Positions 9,501-17,549 of a DNA stretch of 64,000 nt are shown here, piece by piece. Position 1 is the stretch's first letter, and each line of letters begins with the position of its first letter. A program made the position numbers and the translations under genes. Source of the stretch: Paenibacillus sp. 19GGS1-52 (lineage in GTDB: Bacteria > Bacillota > Bacilli > Paenibacillales > Paenibacillaceae); NCBI RefSeq assembly GCF_022369515.1, contig NZ_CP059724.1, positions 5,456,001-5,520,000 on the forward strand, read 5' to 3'. The notes under the pieces were generated by a model. It was not told where the DNA came from, ran no database searches, and worked only from the letters and a program-made list of their open reading frames with translations.

Positions 9501-11635
9501 TCTCCAATAATCTGTTTGAAGAGATTACCCCCATCAGAGATAGCATTGTCGGCATAGTCGAGTGTACGTCTTAGCAATTGCTCATGAGGAGAACCTGTAG
9601 AGCTATTGGGATAGAGCGGATTTTCACCGTATAGTGCCTTTACCTTACTGCTTGATCCGTTACGTTCAAACGTAATCAAGCCAGAACTGCTTTTTCGAAA
9701 CAAGGCATCAGATGTTTTGTTTGGAGCCATGTAAAACATCAGATTTTCGTAGTCAAACTTAAAATCGTCCTGAAGATCGACTTTGCTGGAAGTAGATGAT
9801 AATACCCCTATTCGGGAGCTACTCATCTTGTTAGGAATGAAGCCAAACTGCAGCACTGCTACGTTGTCCGAAGTTTGAAAGGTACCTGCAGCCGTAGTTG
9901 AACTGCTACTACTAGTTGCGGGTGGAGTCCCACCTACGTTTGCATCTGAAGTATCAGCAGCCGATACCCCATCTCCTCCAACAGGCAATAAAATAGAGGT
10001 TACTGTACTTAACGTTAGTAAGATGATCATAACGGAAGATTTAACTGTAGAATTTCTTCGGGGTTTCCTGAGTGCAAATACACTCCAAGTAGCTAACCCC
10101 ATAGACAACAAGAAGGCAGCAATCATATAGATAATGCTATCTCCTGTATGGGGATTGGTTGAACTGCCACCCATAACAACTCCTGCACCCAATACTAATG
10201 TTGTCACGGGGGACTTATCATCAATAAGAACTGAAAATACTTTACCTGTTTCGTTATCCCTAAGCATATAGGATTCATTGGGTTTGACCGCAAAAGAGAC
10301 TGTAGCTTTACCCTTGAATTCTTTGTCTGCAATCGAAGCTACATTAAGCACAGAAAAATTGTAGCTTTGACCACCTTTACTGACATTAAATAAATACTTA
10401 GGGGTAAGAGAGACCTCAAGCTTACCCACCCCATTCTTGACAGTAATAGAAGAAGCAGTGGGTTCACCAACTGAATACTTGCCTCCAGCCACTGATACCT
10501 TGTATATTCCGTCAGTCACTCCAGGAATAATTCTATCGTCCATACTGACAAAGTAGGTATGGGATTTTCCGACAGCATCGGTAAGTAACACATTTACCCC
10601 TGACCAATTATTACTCAGCGAACTGTTACTTGCTGTTGAGAAGTCTACAGCTACTGTCCCAACAGAATGAATATTTTCCACTGTTATAAGAATTTTGTGA
10701 AGAGTTTTAGAATTCCCTGCAACGATATCAGTTGGCAATTCGATCTCTGCTTTATTGTTCACTCCGTTTACAACTGTTCGTCCATCTATCCCAACAAGGA
10801 ACTTCCAAGTCAACTTGTCAGTTTCAACCCAAGCGATTCCCTTATCGTCTGTTGTTAGATCAAACGTACCTTTACCTTCCTGTAGCTTGATAGTTAATTT
10901 AGTATTCTTTAGCATATTATTGGATTCGTCTTGAAGTTGCAATCCAATCTTCTTATTGTTTACCTTTAATACACCACTGATAGGCCTAAGAGAAGTACCT
11001 GTTAGATCCCTAAATTGCTGCTCATCATTAGCTCCCCCAAAGTAATCAAAAGCTTCAACGAGAAACTTGAAGTGTGAATTTAACGTCAGGTTATACTCAG
11101 TTCTGGAAGAAGCAGTTTCCTGTCTAACTAGAGTAGTAAAAGTAATACTCTTGAGTAATGGGCTGGCTTCCCTCAGAATAAAGGCTAACTCATCTCCAAG
11201 CTTATACCCCGGGTGCTTGAAGAGCAGTTCATACTTCTGTTTGCTTACATTATAGTTCTCAGTACTTCCTGATACTGAACTGATTTTTTTGTTGTCTTTT
11301 ACCGACCAGAGTTCCAGAGTGAATTCTGGAACGAATAGCGTCGAACCACTGCCGAGATTGTCCTCTCCTTGATAATAGATGTCTACGTATACACCTTCAG
11401 TTACTGTACGCATTGAAATATCATTAAGCGCAGGATTTGAAGTGGTGGTTGCAGTGGGTACAGTGGGTACAGTGGTTTCAGTGGGTTGATCTTCAAGTAA
11501 CAAAAAAGCTTGAGGAACCTCGCTACCTGATGATATATTCCCAGCTTGGCTCACACCCTCTTCTGCAGATACCATCGGCGCGGACAACGAAAGGAGTAAT
11601 GTGCAGGATACAATTAAACTTAGCATTTTTCTCAT
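6563..11635 (-). CDS. Giant surface protein with internal sorting signal and second signal peptide
   Basis: The open frame extends to 11659 (TTG), but AAGGAGG lies 9 nt before the ATG at 11633-11635, so about 1,690 aa is likely. Numbered from the TTG, the protein opens with a signal peptide (MRKMLSLIVSC..., cleavage near VSA-EE) and a Thr/Pro linker, then beta-rich repeats. At residues 502-508 it has NPHTGDS, then a hydrophobic helix and RKPRR at 531-535: a sortase sorting-signal layout. Immediately afterwards comes a second hydrophobic segment (543-560) ending in GVSA-AD, like another signal peptide, then about 1,130 residues of secreted, Ser/Thr/Asn-rich sequence of unknown fold. The DNA at the junction has no stop. 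Two surface proteins fused in frame is my reading. Direct function is unknown. Confidence 0.7.
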   Translation of the reverse strand: MRKMLSLIVSCTLLLSLSAPMVSAEEGVSQAGNISSGSEVPQAFLLLEDQPTETTVPTVPTATTTSNPALNDISMRTVTEGVYVDIYYQGEDNLGSGSTLFVPEFTLELWSVKDNKKISSVSGSTENYNVSKQKYELLFKHPGYKLGDELAFILREASPLLKSITFTTLVRQETASSRTEYNLTLNSHFKFLVEAFDYFGGANDEQQFRDLTGTSLRPISGVLKVNNKKIGLQLQDESNNMLKNTKLTIKLQEGKGTFDLTTDDKGIAWVETDKLTWKFLVGIDGRTVVNGVNNKAEIELPTDIVAGNSKTLHKILITVENIHSVGTVAVDFSTASNSSLSNNWSGVNVLLTDAVGKSHTYFVSMDDRIIPGVTDGIYKVSVAGGKYSVGEPTASSITVKNGVGKLEVSLTPKYLFNVSKGGQSYNFSVLNVASIADKEFKGKATVSFAVKPNESYMLRDNETGKVFSVLIDDKSPVTTLVLGAGVVMGGSSTNPHTGDSIIYMIAAFLLSMGLATWSVFALRKPRRNSTVKSSVMIILLTLSTVTSILLPVGGDGVSAADTSDANVGGTPPATSSSSSTTAAGTFQTSDNVAVLQFGFIPNKMSSSRIGVLSSTSSKVDLQDDFKFDYENLMFYMAPNKTSDALFRKSSSGLITFERNGSSSKVKALYGENPLYPNSSTGSPHEQLLRRTLDYADNAISDGGNLFKQIIGESLYNIDPNDPNRNLAGDGNVQVVGDSIKDMIEDYILKHGSEDNFDKIDAQIIGSMMFDGYMDLIKEKGVLTGKAYSNFEQMMQEKFDKDELVLFFQTVVGISVKDNNSSYDRDYAFMPMHDATDWYLWIRQTARPTDDTLAQLSANREFEAVTKGGASSSEQAYLSPYKENGNLPNTFQMYARDNYTRTLKPVTTKVPLSSTVSINPFGSWGYQPWGYGSGEKVNGNKPEIDINLNVTVVDARGIATGKSFTKAVSGWTEESQKYLGQISAGDKVVKGSMSLEHEGKLYEVLEDKNAKFTLQDKRDQENINKSTLIKSEAGKNGSIAIPAIVNGDTWEIELGFDTPLPVKLHQYLGGDGKSDSSVENKYAGVKDNGKGVYSNARLTLYVKATKDSPEPITTEYIVPQWRLSKYWDTMNPAGSDQARFSISLPSSTFSDPQITPSGMTIFSLVNPDLGAINWATSTAKLVNDTVTKEITAYRPTNFFNLTGDLLAIRDNESVSNIKIAEWVNNFSLFNGHIAAASRGAVEEQAQVIKSNIFKYGVKSPFTSYQYSETRYKMVKEYDKNGKLTGSHSEPYRWSSPAPVSYQSADYKTTVNFQRYIPKDGAAEKSFAEDSASTNGLYWSTHPEESTLKVNPEVLMAFDDESGNTSVAFVAGDRLRSIQPISYNQAEFVNVNIQPAISGMSVATDANAKKLANSLGAAGKEVIYKGSSVTTNFKVAGELELKTFALDIGSTALKNAWNPGLGYSTDKINESFLSQYADKNASTGKWQVVFDAQGKLVINNKDYGGQSTKLPVTEISNLIAEHTLLIRGGKLVSVDGITNLNSLSAELKQALTQMKILGDKNIFGAFEHGSGSNLTESVVANLGNALRGTNDLAIGRGFYNEDVTTLIVREYINRFKLPQFAAVDKIPLEIPGLAADVNKNQFFSKGLTGHSKLILKVNDAEMIFDSSKGDFGGKRSIEFVVGNVSVLDSFQR

Positions 11636-11745
11636 CTTTACTAACCTCCTTGAATTCAATATTGATCTAGGGTTTGCTTTATCGTTGACCTCCTATGTAC
11701 TACTTTTCTTCTCTGAAAATAACTCAGTAACTAAAAATAACTCAA

Positions 11746-13637
11746 ATCGAGTAGGAGGAGGCTGTAAGCCCCCGACCTCTCACACCACCGTACGTACCGT
11801 TCGGTATACGGCGGTTCATGAAATATTCCGTAAGGAGTTGTATCTGTCCAATAAGCTCCTGAGTCCATTGGATTCCCAGTATTGGTTATTCAATGCTCGT
11901 TGCAGAATTGGACTTCCTGCTATTCGCCAATACCCTTTTCGGGTATTTCCCCATTCATAGGCTTTATTCTTAGGCATGCCTAAGGATACAAGCCTTTTGA
12001 CTTTGGTTCTAGGGTTCTTCCATTGCTTCCAAAGGCACATTCTTAGCCTTCTTCGTATCCATTTATCCATGTCCCGAAAGCTACTCGGCGTGTCGGCAAG
12101 CGAGAAGTATCCGCACCATCCCATTAGATAATGGTTTAGTTCCTTCATTCGTTCTTCCATCTTCATTGATTTCTTTCGGGAGGTTATCTCTCGAATTCTG
12201 ACCTTCGCTTTCTGTAAGGACTGCTGTGCAATTCTCACTTTCGGCTCTTTGTCTATGCTAAAACTAAACCCTAGAAACTTCCGTTTCCAGGGTCGGTCTA
12301 CCGCGCTCTTGGCTTGATTGACCTTCAGTTTTAGCCTCGTCTCGATGAATCGGGTGACGGATGCCTTGACTCGTTCACCTGCTCTTGACGTTTTCACGTA
12401 GATATTGCAGTCGTCCGCATAGCGGACGAAGCGGTGTCCACGTCTCTCTAGTTCCTTGTCCAATTCGTCCAAGACGATGTTGGATAATAATGGACTCAAC
12501 GGACCGCCTTGTGGCGCGCCTTCCGTAGTCGGATGAACTAACCCGTTCTCCATCATGCCCGACTGAAGGTACTTACGTATAAGCAGAAGAACTTTCTTGT
12601 CCTTCACTTTCTCCGCAATCTTCATCATTAGACGGTCATGGTTGACACGGTCAAAGAACTTCTCCAAGTCCAGATCGACTACGAATCGATAGCCTTCTCT
12701 CATGAATGTTTTAGCTTCCCTTACGGCATCATGTCCCCGCCTTTTGGGGCGAAATCCATAACTGTGCTCGGAAAAGGTTGGATCGAACAATGGGGTTAAC
12801 ACCTGGGCGATCGCTTGCTGTAGCATTCGGTCGGTCACGGTAGGAATGCCTAACTTCCTGACACCTCCGCCATTCGGTTTCGGGATTTCGACCCGACGTA
12901 CGGGGCTCGGCTCATAGGTTCCTTCTTCTACCGCTTGTCGTATCTTCTGCCAGTTTTGTACAATGTGTTCGCGTAAGGATTTTACGGACATCCCATCTAC
13001 GCCATGGCTTCCTTTATTCGATTCGACTCGCTTTAACGCTTGTAGAAGATTTTCCCGTGACAGCAACTGCTCCAACATTTTATTTTACCTCTCTTTACGT
13101 GATTTGTGCCCTCTTCTTGTGCCAAAGATGAATTCTGCCCTGCCGAAGCTCCACACGGGATTCACCGCTTCCTTCTTCAGTCAGGTCCTTTCGGATTTTC
13201 TGCTGTCCTTACTCATCTTGAACGCCTAGATACACAAATGCCTATTTCATGTTCAGCCCTTCCGCTCGTGTTGCAACACGAAAGCGTACTATGGCGTCTG
13301 CTGACTTCTGTACGTTCAGCCTGTCCTCACGGGCAGGGTTACGAAGTGTCTTCGTGTTTCGTACAGATCTCCCCAGGTAAGAACGCTATCTTCCTCTCCA
13401 TCTATCTGCTTCATTTACTCTCGTACGCCTTTGGCAGTATGGACTTTGGTTTGTTTGGCAACCTCATCCAACGTACGCTAGCCTTGTATGAAGTTCGTGT
13501 TCCTCAGACCAGAGATTTGCCGCTGGCTTCCTTCAGATTCCTCCTCGCGGAGGACACCCTTGCCTTAAGCTAATGACTACTACTGCCTTCGCCATTCGGG
13601 ACTTTAACCCTAGAGATAGCGCCCATGCTGGGCGCAC
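11746..13637 (-). mobile_element. Group II intron 1 (class C type)
   Basis: The minus strand begins GTGCGCCCAGCATGGGCGC at 13637, a standard intron 5' end, directly after the T-run of a Rho-independent terminator. Domain V is visible near 11760-11825: GAACCGCCGTATACCGAACG, then GTACGTACGGTGGTGTGAGA, then a GGGGGC/GCCTCC stem. The 3' end, CCTACTCGAT, falls at about 11745-11750. The intron carries one reverse transcriptase gene. Insertion behind terminator stems is the known habit of class C introns. It separates the 529-aa surface gene from the giant surface-protein gene. The 3' boundary is good to about 3 bp. Confidence 0.85.
11816..13078 (-). CDS. ltrA: Group II intron reverse transcriptase/maturase (intron 1)
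   Basis: 420 aa. The RT domain runs from about residue 40 to 280, with GIPTVTDRMLQQAIAQVL (RT2), SYGFRPKRRGHDAV (RT3), FVVDLDLEKFFDRVNHDRLM (RT4), EGAPQGGPLSPLLSNI and the catalytic RYADDCNIYV. The C-terminal maturase X domain includes LNHYLMGWCGYFSLADTP and the basic stretch that follows. No HNH endonuclease domain follows, which fits class C introns. It helps to fold and splice its host intron and reverse-transcribes it at new sites. The frame is intact, so the intron is probably mobile or recently was. Confidence 0.92.
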   Translation of the reverse strand: MLEQLLSRENLLQALKRVESNKGSHGVDGMSVKSLREHIVQNWQKIRQAVEEGTYEPSPVRRVEIPKPNGGGVRKLGIPTVTDRMLQQAIAQVLTPLFDPTFSEHSYGFRPKRRGHDAVREAKTFMREGYRFVVDLDLEKFFDRVNHDRLMMKIAEKVKDKKVLLLIRKYLQSGMMENGLVHPTTEGAPQGGPLSPLLSNIVLDELDKELERRGHRFVRYADDCNIYVKTSRAGERVKASVTRFIETRLKLKVNQAKSAVDRPWKRKFLGFSFSIDKEPKVRIAQQSLQKAKVRIREITSRKKSMKMEERMKELNHYLMGWCGYFSLADTPSSFRDMDKWIRRRLRMCLWKQWKNPRTKVKRLVSLGMPKNKAYEWGNTRKGYWRIAGSPILQRALNNQYWESNGLRSLLDRYNSLRNIS

Positions 13638-13638
13638 C

Positions 13639-13670
13639 AAAAAAAAGAACGAGCCCATTTGAGCTCGTCC
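13639..13670 (-). terminator. Rho-independent terminator of the 529-aa gene
   Basis: Read on the minus strand, GACGAGC and GCTCGTT form a stem around TCAAATGG, followed by eight T residues. It lies just after the stop of the 13686-15275 gene, and group II intron 1 begins 1-2 nt after the T-run. Confidence 0.9.
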
Positions 13671-13685
13671 TAGAAGGCACCTGTA

Positions 13686-15275
13686 CTAAATCGAATGTAC
13701 TACGTCTATCAAATCTCCGAAAGTTGGTTGCACCAAAATCCTACCATCTGTAGCAAGACCCTTAACTGGATCTACTCTCTCAAATGTTCCTGAAACCGTC
13801 TCATACCAAAGACCGTTAATTTGAAATGCCATTTCCGCATGATTATTTCCACAGTATACAATTGTATTGTATCCAATTGAATCAAAAACAACTGATTTTA
13901 CGTGAGCATCAGATACGCAATTCGAGATATTATTAAAAAGAGCATCATAAGCGGAATAACTCCCTTCTCCTGGATTAGCAGCTTTATTTAATAACCTTAT
14001 AGCAATACTTTGAGCCTGATACACACGTTCAATTTCCTCTATACTTACCCCATCCGTGACTAATACCCCTATGCTGTCCTCTGCGCTCTTCAAACCACGA
14101 TTTTCTATGGAACGATCTGAAGTATTACCGGACCATCTTTGTCCTTCTATATACTTATAGTAATATTCCGAGTACAGTTCACCTAATTTTATGGAGTCTC
14201 CTTCTTTAAGAGCACCGGCCACTACATTCATAACCTTTGTATACTCCGTTTGATTGTTAGTTCCGTATACATGATTCCCGTATTTGATATAACTATCACT
14301 CACTGAATTTACATTTAATGTTGCTGAGGTTGATATAGACGGAGATTCAATATTCGCAGTCATAGTTTCTGCATTCCATTCTATAGTCGCCCCTAAAGCC
14401 TCACTAATAAAACGCAAAGGTACCATGGTTATATTGCGAATAGTCTGAGCCTTAACTGATAATGAAATGATCTTTCCATTTACCGAAGCAGATGCCGCTC
14501 CTAGAATAATGGTGATTTGAGTTTCATCCCTTTTTGCATGGATTGTCTTATCTTTCGCATCAAATACGAGGTTCGCACCCAAAGATTCGAATATCTCCCT
14601 CATTGGAATAAGCACTGTTCCACTACTCATCACTGGAGATTCAACGTAATGCTGCTTAACACCATTAAGATATACTGTGATTTCCTTTTTTGAAGAAGCC
14701 AATACTGCATTACTCTTTGTTTCCGAAGCTTTGGATCGTAATAAGGATAATGTAACCTTTTCCTCAGCAGAAGAGATTCCAATCTTCTGCTTGATTTGAT
14801 CCAATACAGCTTTCGCTCTTTGTTCCTCAGCAAGTATATGCCTATCTCTATTGCTGTCAGGACTTTTCACCATAGAATCCTCTGTCTCCAGAATTACACT
14901 ACGTAGAGCTTCGATATTTAGAAAGTCTACATTTCCAGATAATTTCTTTTCAATTTCCATGAGACTGTTTGATACCAATCGTAGTCTCGTAAAGTTCCAA
15001 CCATCCGCATTCAATGATTGTACTGCCATTCGTAAATTCTGAAGATAAACATCATCAATGAAGCGATTAAGCAAAGTACCTGAGGAAACCGATTGGCTCA
15101 AACTATTTTCTGATTGTACTGTGTTATTCGAAAGCAATCCGCCTATCAAGTTGGAACCCAACATCATTCCACAAACTACTATGCTAAATGAACGCTTAGC
15201 AAAACTCTTTCCATTTACTTTGCTTCGAGAATACGTGGATGACAAGTGGATTGCTGTAGTTTGATCTGTCCTCAT
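13686..15275 (-). CDS. Secreted protein with copper-amine-oxidase-N (stalk) domain
   Basis: 529 aa, start ATG behind GGGGGAGGATAATT. A positively charged N-terminus and hydrophobic stretch (SFSIVVCGMMLGSNLIGGLL) indicate export. Residues about 195-310 form a Cu_amine_oxidN1 domain, with the two characteristic repeats ending VLIPMREIFESLGANL and MVPLRFISEALGATIEW. This module is common on Paenibacillus cell-surface proteins and is thought to bind the wall; it is not an enzyme. The C-terminal 200 residues, containing CGNNHAEMAFQINGLWYETV, have a Cys/His layout that recalls transglutaminase-like folds, but I cannot confirm that. It has its own terminator, so it is probably monocistronic. Confidence 0.75.
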   Translation of the reverse strand: MRTDQTTAIHLSSTYSRSKVNGKSFAKRSFSIVVCGMMLGSNLIGGLLSNNTVQSENSLSQSVSSGTLLNRFIDDVYLQNLRMAVQSLNADGWNFTRLRLVSNSLMEIEKKLSGNVDFLNIEALRSVILETEDSMVKSPDSNRDRHILAEEQRAKAVLDQIKQKIGISSAEEKVTLSLLRSKASETKSNAVLASSKKEITVYLNGVKQHYVESPVMSSGTVLIPMREIFESLGANLVFDAKDKTIHAKRDETQITIILGAASASVNGKIISLSVKAQTIRNITMVPLRFISEALGATIEWNAETMTANIESPSISTSATLNVNSVSDSYIKYGNHVYGTNNQTEYTKVMNVVAGALKEGDSIKLGELYSEYYYKYIEGQRWSGNTSDRSIENRGLKSAEDSIGVLVTDGVSIEEIERVYQAQSIAIRLLNKAANPGEGSYSAYDALFNNISNCVSDAHVKSVVFDSIGYNTIVYCGNNHAEMAFQINGLWYETVSGTFERVDPVKGLATDGRILVQPTFGDLIDVVHSI

Positions 15276-15435
15276 AATTATCCTCCCCCTCTATTACTTA
15301 TAAAATAAAATTGTCTTATTTCAGTTCCTAAAATTATTACGGAGCATCAGCTAAAACTTTGAGCAAATTAATCTTTAGTTTGGATATACTAATTAACTTT
15401 CTAATGATCCTTCCTTCCATTCATTCACATAAGAA

Positions 15436-15488
15436 AAGCATCTATCCAAGTACGACCCATTTGGAGTCATACTTTTTGATAGATGCTT
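15436..15488 (-). terminator. Terminator of sigK
   Basis: A long hairpin with arms AAGCATCTATC (15436-15446) and GATAGATGCTT (15478-15488) and further pairing inside. On the minus strand it is followed by TTTTCTTATG. It starts 27 bp past the sigK stop. Confidence 0.8.
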
Positions 15489-15514
15489 AGTTATAAACTA
15501 TTATTTTCCGTAAT

Positions 15515-16216
15515 CTAACGCTTTGCCTTATAGAATTCATGATAAAGCTTCATCAGTGCCCTTTTCTCTATACGCGACACGTAGCTGCGCGAGATCCCCA
15601 GATCCTTCGCGATTTCCCGCTGCGTTCGCTCCTCACCGCCGGTGTCTAAGCCAAAGCGCCCCACTACCACTTCCTTCTCCCTCTCGTCCAGAATATCGAG
15701 ATTGCGGTAGATTTTGCTTTTTTCAATCTTGAGGTCAACTTCCTTAATAACATCATCAGCTTCAGAGCCAAGTATATCGATTAACGTAATTTCATTGCCT
15801 TCTTTATCCGTACCTATAGGATCGTGTAGAGACACGTCCTTGCGGGTTTTTTTTAATGAACGCAAATGCATCAAGATTTCATTTTCGATACAACGAGCAG
15901 CAAATGTCGCAAGTTTCGTCCCCTTGTTTGGCCGATAACTTTCGATTGCTTTGATTAATCCGATGGTACCGATGGAGATCAGATCTTCCATATCCTCTCC
16001 AGTATTGTCAAATTTTTTTACTATGTGGGCAACTAATCTCAAATTATGTTCAATCAGCAAATTCCGTGCTTTAGCATCCCCCTCAGCCATCATCCCTAAG
16101 TATTTGCTCTCCTCCTGCTCCGTGAGCGGCTGTGGAAAAGCATTATTCCTTACGTAAGATACCAGCAGCGTCAGTTCTTTGATCAGCAACGCAATCGTGC
16201 TTATAATTCCTGGCAA
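15515..16216 (-). CDS. sigK: Sporulation mother-cell sigma factor SigK
   Basis: 233 aa. It has a short hydrophobic pro-sequence (PGIISTIALLIKELTLLVSY), processed in the family by SpoIVFB, then region 2 (ARNLLIEHNLRLVAHIVKKF, DLISIGTIGLIKAIESY) and region 4 with RTQREIAKDLGISRSYVSRI. It closely follows B. subtilis SigK. It directs late mother-cell transcription during sporulation. The start is TTG (16214-16216) behind GGGAGGTGTCGCTAAG. Unlike the split B. subtilis gene, this copy is continuous. Two broken copies of its 5' end lie at 19.7-19.9 and 23.6-23.9 kb, which suggests that elements have repeatedly inserted in sigK and rebuilt it here. Confidence 0.95.
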   Translation of the reverse strand: MPGIISTIALLIKELTLLVSYVRNNAFPQPLTEQEESKYLGMMAEGDAKARNLLIEHNLRLVAHIVKKFDNTGEDMEDLISIGTIGLIKAIESYRPNKGTKLATFAARCIENEILMHLRSLKKTRKDVSLHDPIGTDKEGNEITLIDILGSEADDVIKEVDLKIEKSKIYRNLDILDEREKEVVVGRFGLDTGGEERTQREIAKDLGISRSYVSRIEKRALMKLYHEFYKAKR

Positions 16217-16287
16217 CTTAGCGACACCTCCCGCACATGTACAATGAAACCGATCTGCATTTGAGAACTACGGGTTCATGGTCCTTT

Positions 16288-16317
16288 TATTGTATGTGGG
16301 TAGGTGCCTAGAAGTGC
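16288..16317 (-). promoter_or_regulatory. Likely mother-cell (SigE/SigK) promoter of sigK
   Basis: CATACAATA at 16288-16296 on the minus strand matches the SigE -10 consensus CATACAAT and the SigK form CATAnnnTA. CAC lies 17 bp upstream, near a SigK -35 (AC). The block is conserved in the duplicated copy at 23834-23842, about 70 bp upstream of each start codon. Confidence 0.6.
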
Positions 16318-16405
16318 ATGTACGCGGAAAATAGGTACAAACTCAAGAACTTTTTTATCTTCTCCACTTAAACTTCATAATCTAATGGATTCAATGTAAA
16401 TTCAA

Positions 16406-17455
16406 TTAAGCTCTGCCCCTTCCTTGTAGCCAATAACGAACCTTTTTGGTTGAACCTTTCCCACTTGGGGTATCATTCAGAATTTCGATCTCTACGTCCT
16501 CAATACTTAGCATTGCATTGCAAACTGAAGGCATCCTGTTCGACAACTTCAAATCCTTATGTATATCACCTGATGTCAGATCAATATAAGCTAAACCTCG
16601 TACCGTTGCATTCACAGTAACATCGAATATGTATTGCCTTATTTCATCAGTAAGCCCCCTCTTACTTATTGATTCTGCTTTCTCCGTAAATGAAGGGACT
16701 TTTCTTCGACTGTTATAGACAGCAGATTGTTCTTCCGCAAATGCCATAATCATATCTAGCTCATTTTGTGGGAATCTATTAGGCTCACTCATCATATAGC
16801 CAACTTGCCAAAAGTACATATCGACTAATTTCATAGGTGTATATTCACTATTCCCACTTGTAAACATGTCCTTACATTTTAAAAACTCAACTTCATTGTC
16901 CAAATAGAAATCAACTAAAGTAATAAGTGACTCCCGGTTAAACGATGTATTATTTAATCCATGCAGCTTCATTGCACTTACAAAAAAACGATCATAGGCA
17001 GGAACAATACCAAAGAGTCCTAACAGTATTTTTGATGCAAGTGTATCACTAACAGAGATAGTATCCTTTCTGCCACCAATCGGTGTAACATTATATGAAT
17101 AGGCATCCCTTACCTCTTTTATTAGCATATCGATTCCATCATAATATTGATGCAAAAGAGTATTACGAAACTCAGGAGCGTAATACTGTTTGTACTTATC
17201 GTCCATAAATACTTTTTCCAAAAGATATTCATGAACCTTGTAGTCTTTCTGAAGTAAAAACGTTCCTCCTCTAAGCATACCCCAACTGGCCAGATAAAAA
17301 GCCAAGTGTAAAGAAGCATGATCCAATACTTTTTCTTCATTAAAGAGTGCATGATTGTCTTTAAAAAAACTGTAGCAATGCTGCCAGGATAGGAACCTAT
17401 GATGTTTATCCAGCAGAGACTGTGTATGATACTCTGAAATAATATTAAAAATCAC
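16406..17455 (-). CDS. Unknown partner protein of the OLD-like nuclease
   Basis: 349 aa, GTG start (17453-17455) behind AAGGAGGGGTCTGAG. No signal peptide or strong membrane helix is evident. The sequence is helical and rich in Tyr/Phe, with HLAFYLASWGMLRGGTFLLQ near residue 50 and a basic C-terminal beta region (KKVRYWLQGRGRA). I recognise no family. It follows the ATPase/TOPRIM gene by about 95 bp on the same strand and shares its island between two sigK-derived sequences. The pair looks like a two-gene module. Because OLD-family nucleases commonly act in phage defence, I infer that it is a partner, effector or antitoxin; nothing in its sequence proves this. Confidence 0.6.
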   Translation of the reverse strand: MIFNIISEYHTQSLLDKHHRFLSWQHCYSFFKDNHALFNEEKVLDHASLHLAFYLASWGMLRGGTFLLQKDYKVHEYLLEKVFMDDKYKQYYAPEFRNTLLHQYYDGIDMLIKEVRDAYSYNVTPIGGRKDTISVSDTLASKILLGLFGIVPAYDRFFVSAMKLHGLNNTSFNRESLITLVDFYLDNEVEFLKCKDMFTSGNSEYTPMKLVDMYFWQVGYMMSEPNRFPQNELDMIMAFAEEQSAVYNSRRKVPSFTEKAESISKRGLTDEIRQYIFDVTVNATVRGLAYIDLTSGDIHKDLKLSNRMPSVCNAMLSIEDVEIEILNDTPSGKGSTKKVRYWLQGRGRA

Positions 17456-17549
17456 CTCAGACCCCTCCTTACTTCTAATTTTTTGTACTTACAAACAGCG
17501 GCTTAGCAACCTGTACTGTTTGATTCGAAGCTAAATTTTAATCCCTACT

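Noticed and set aside
13106..13573. 155-aa plus-strand frame
   Set aside because: It lies within the folded domain I-III region of group II intron 1 and has no coding signals.
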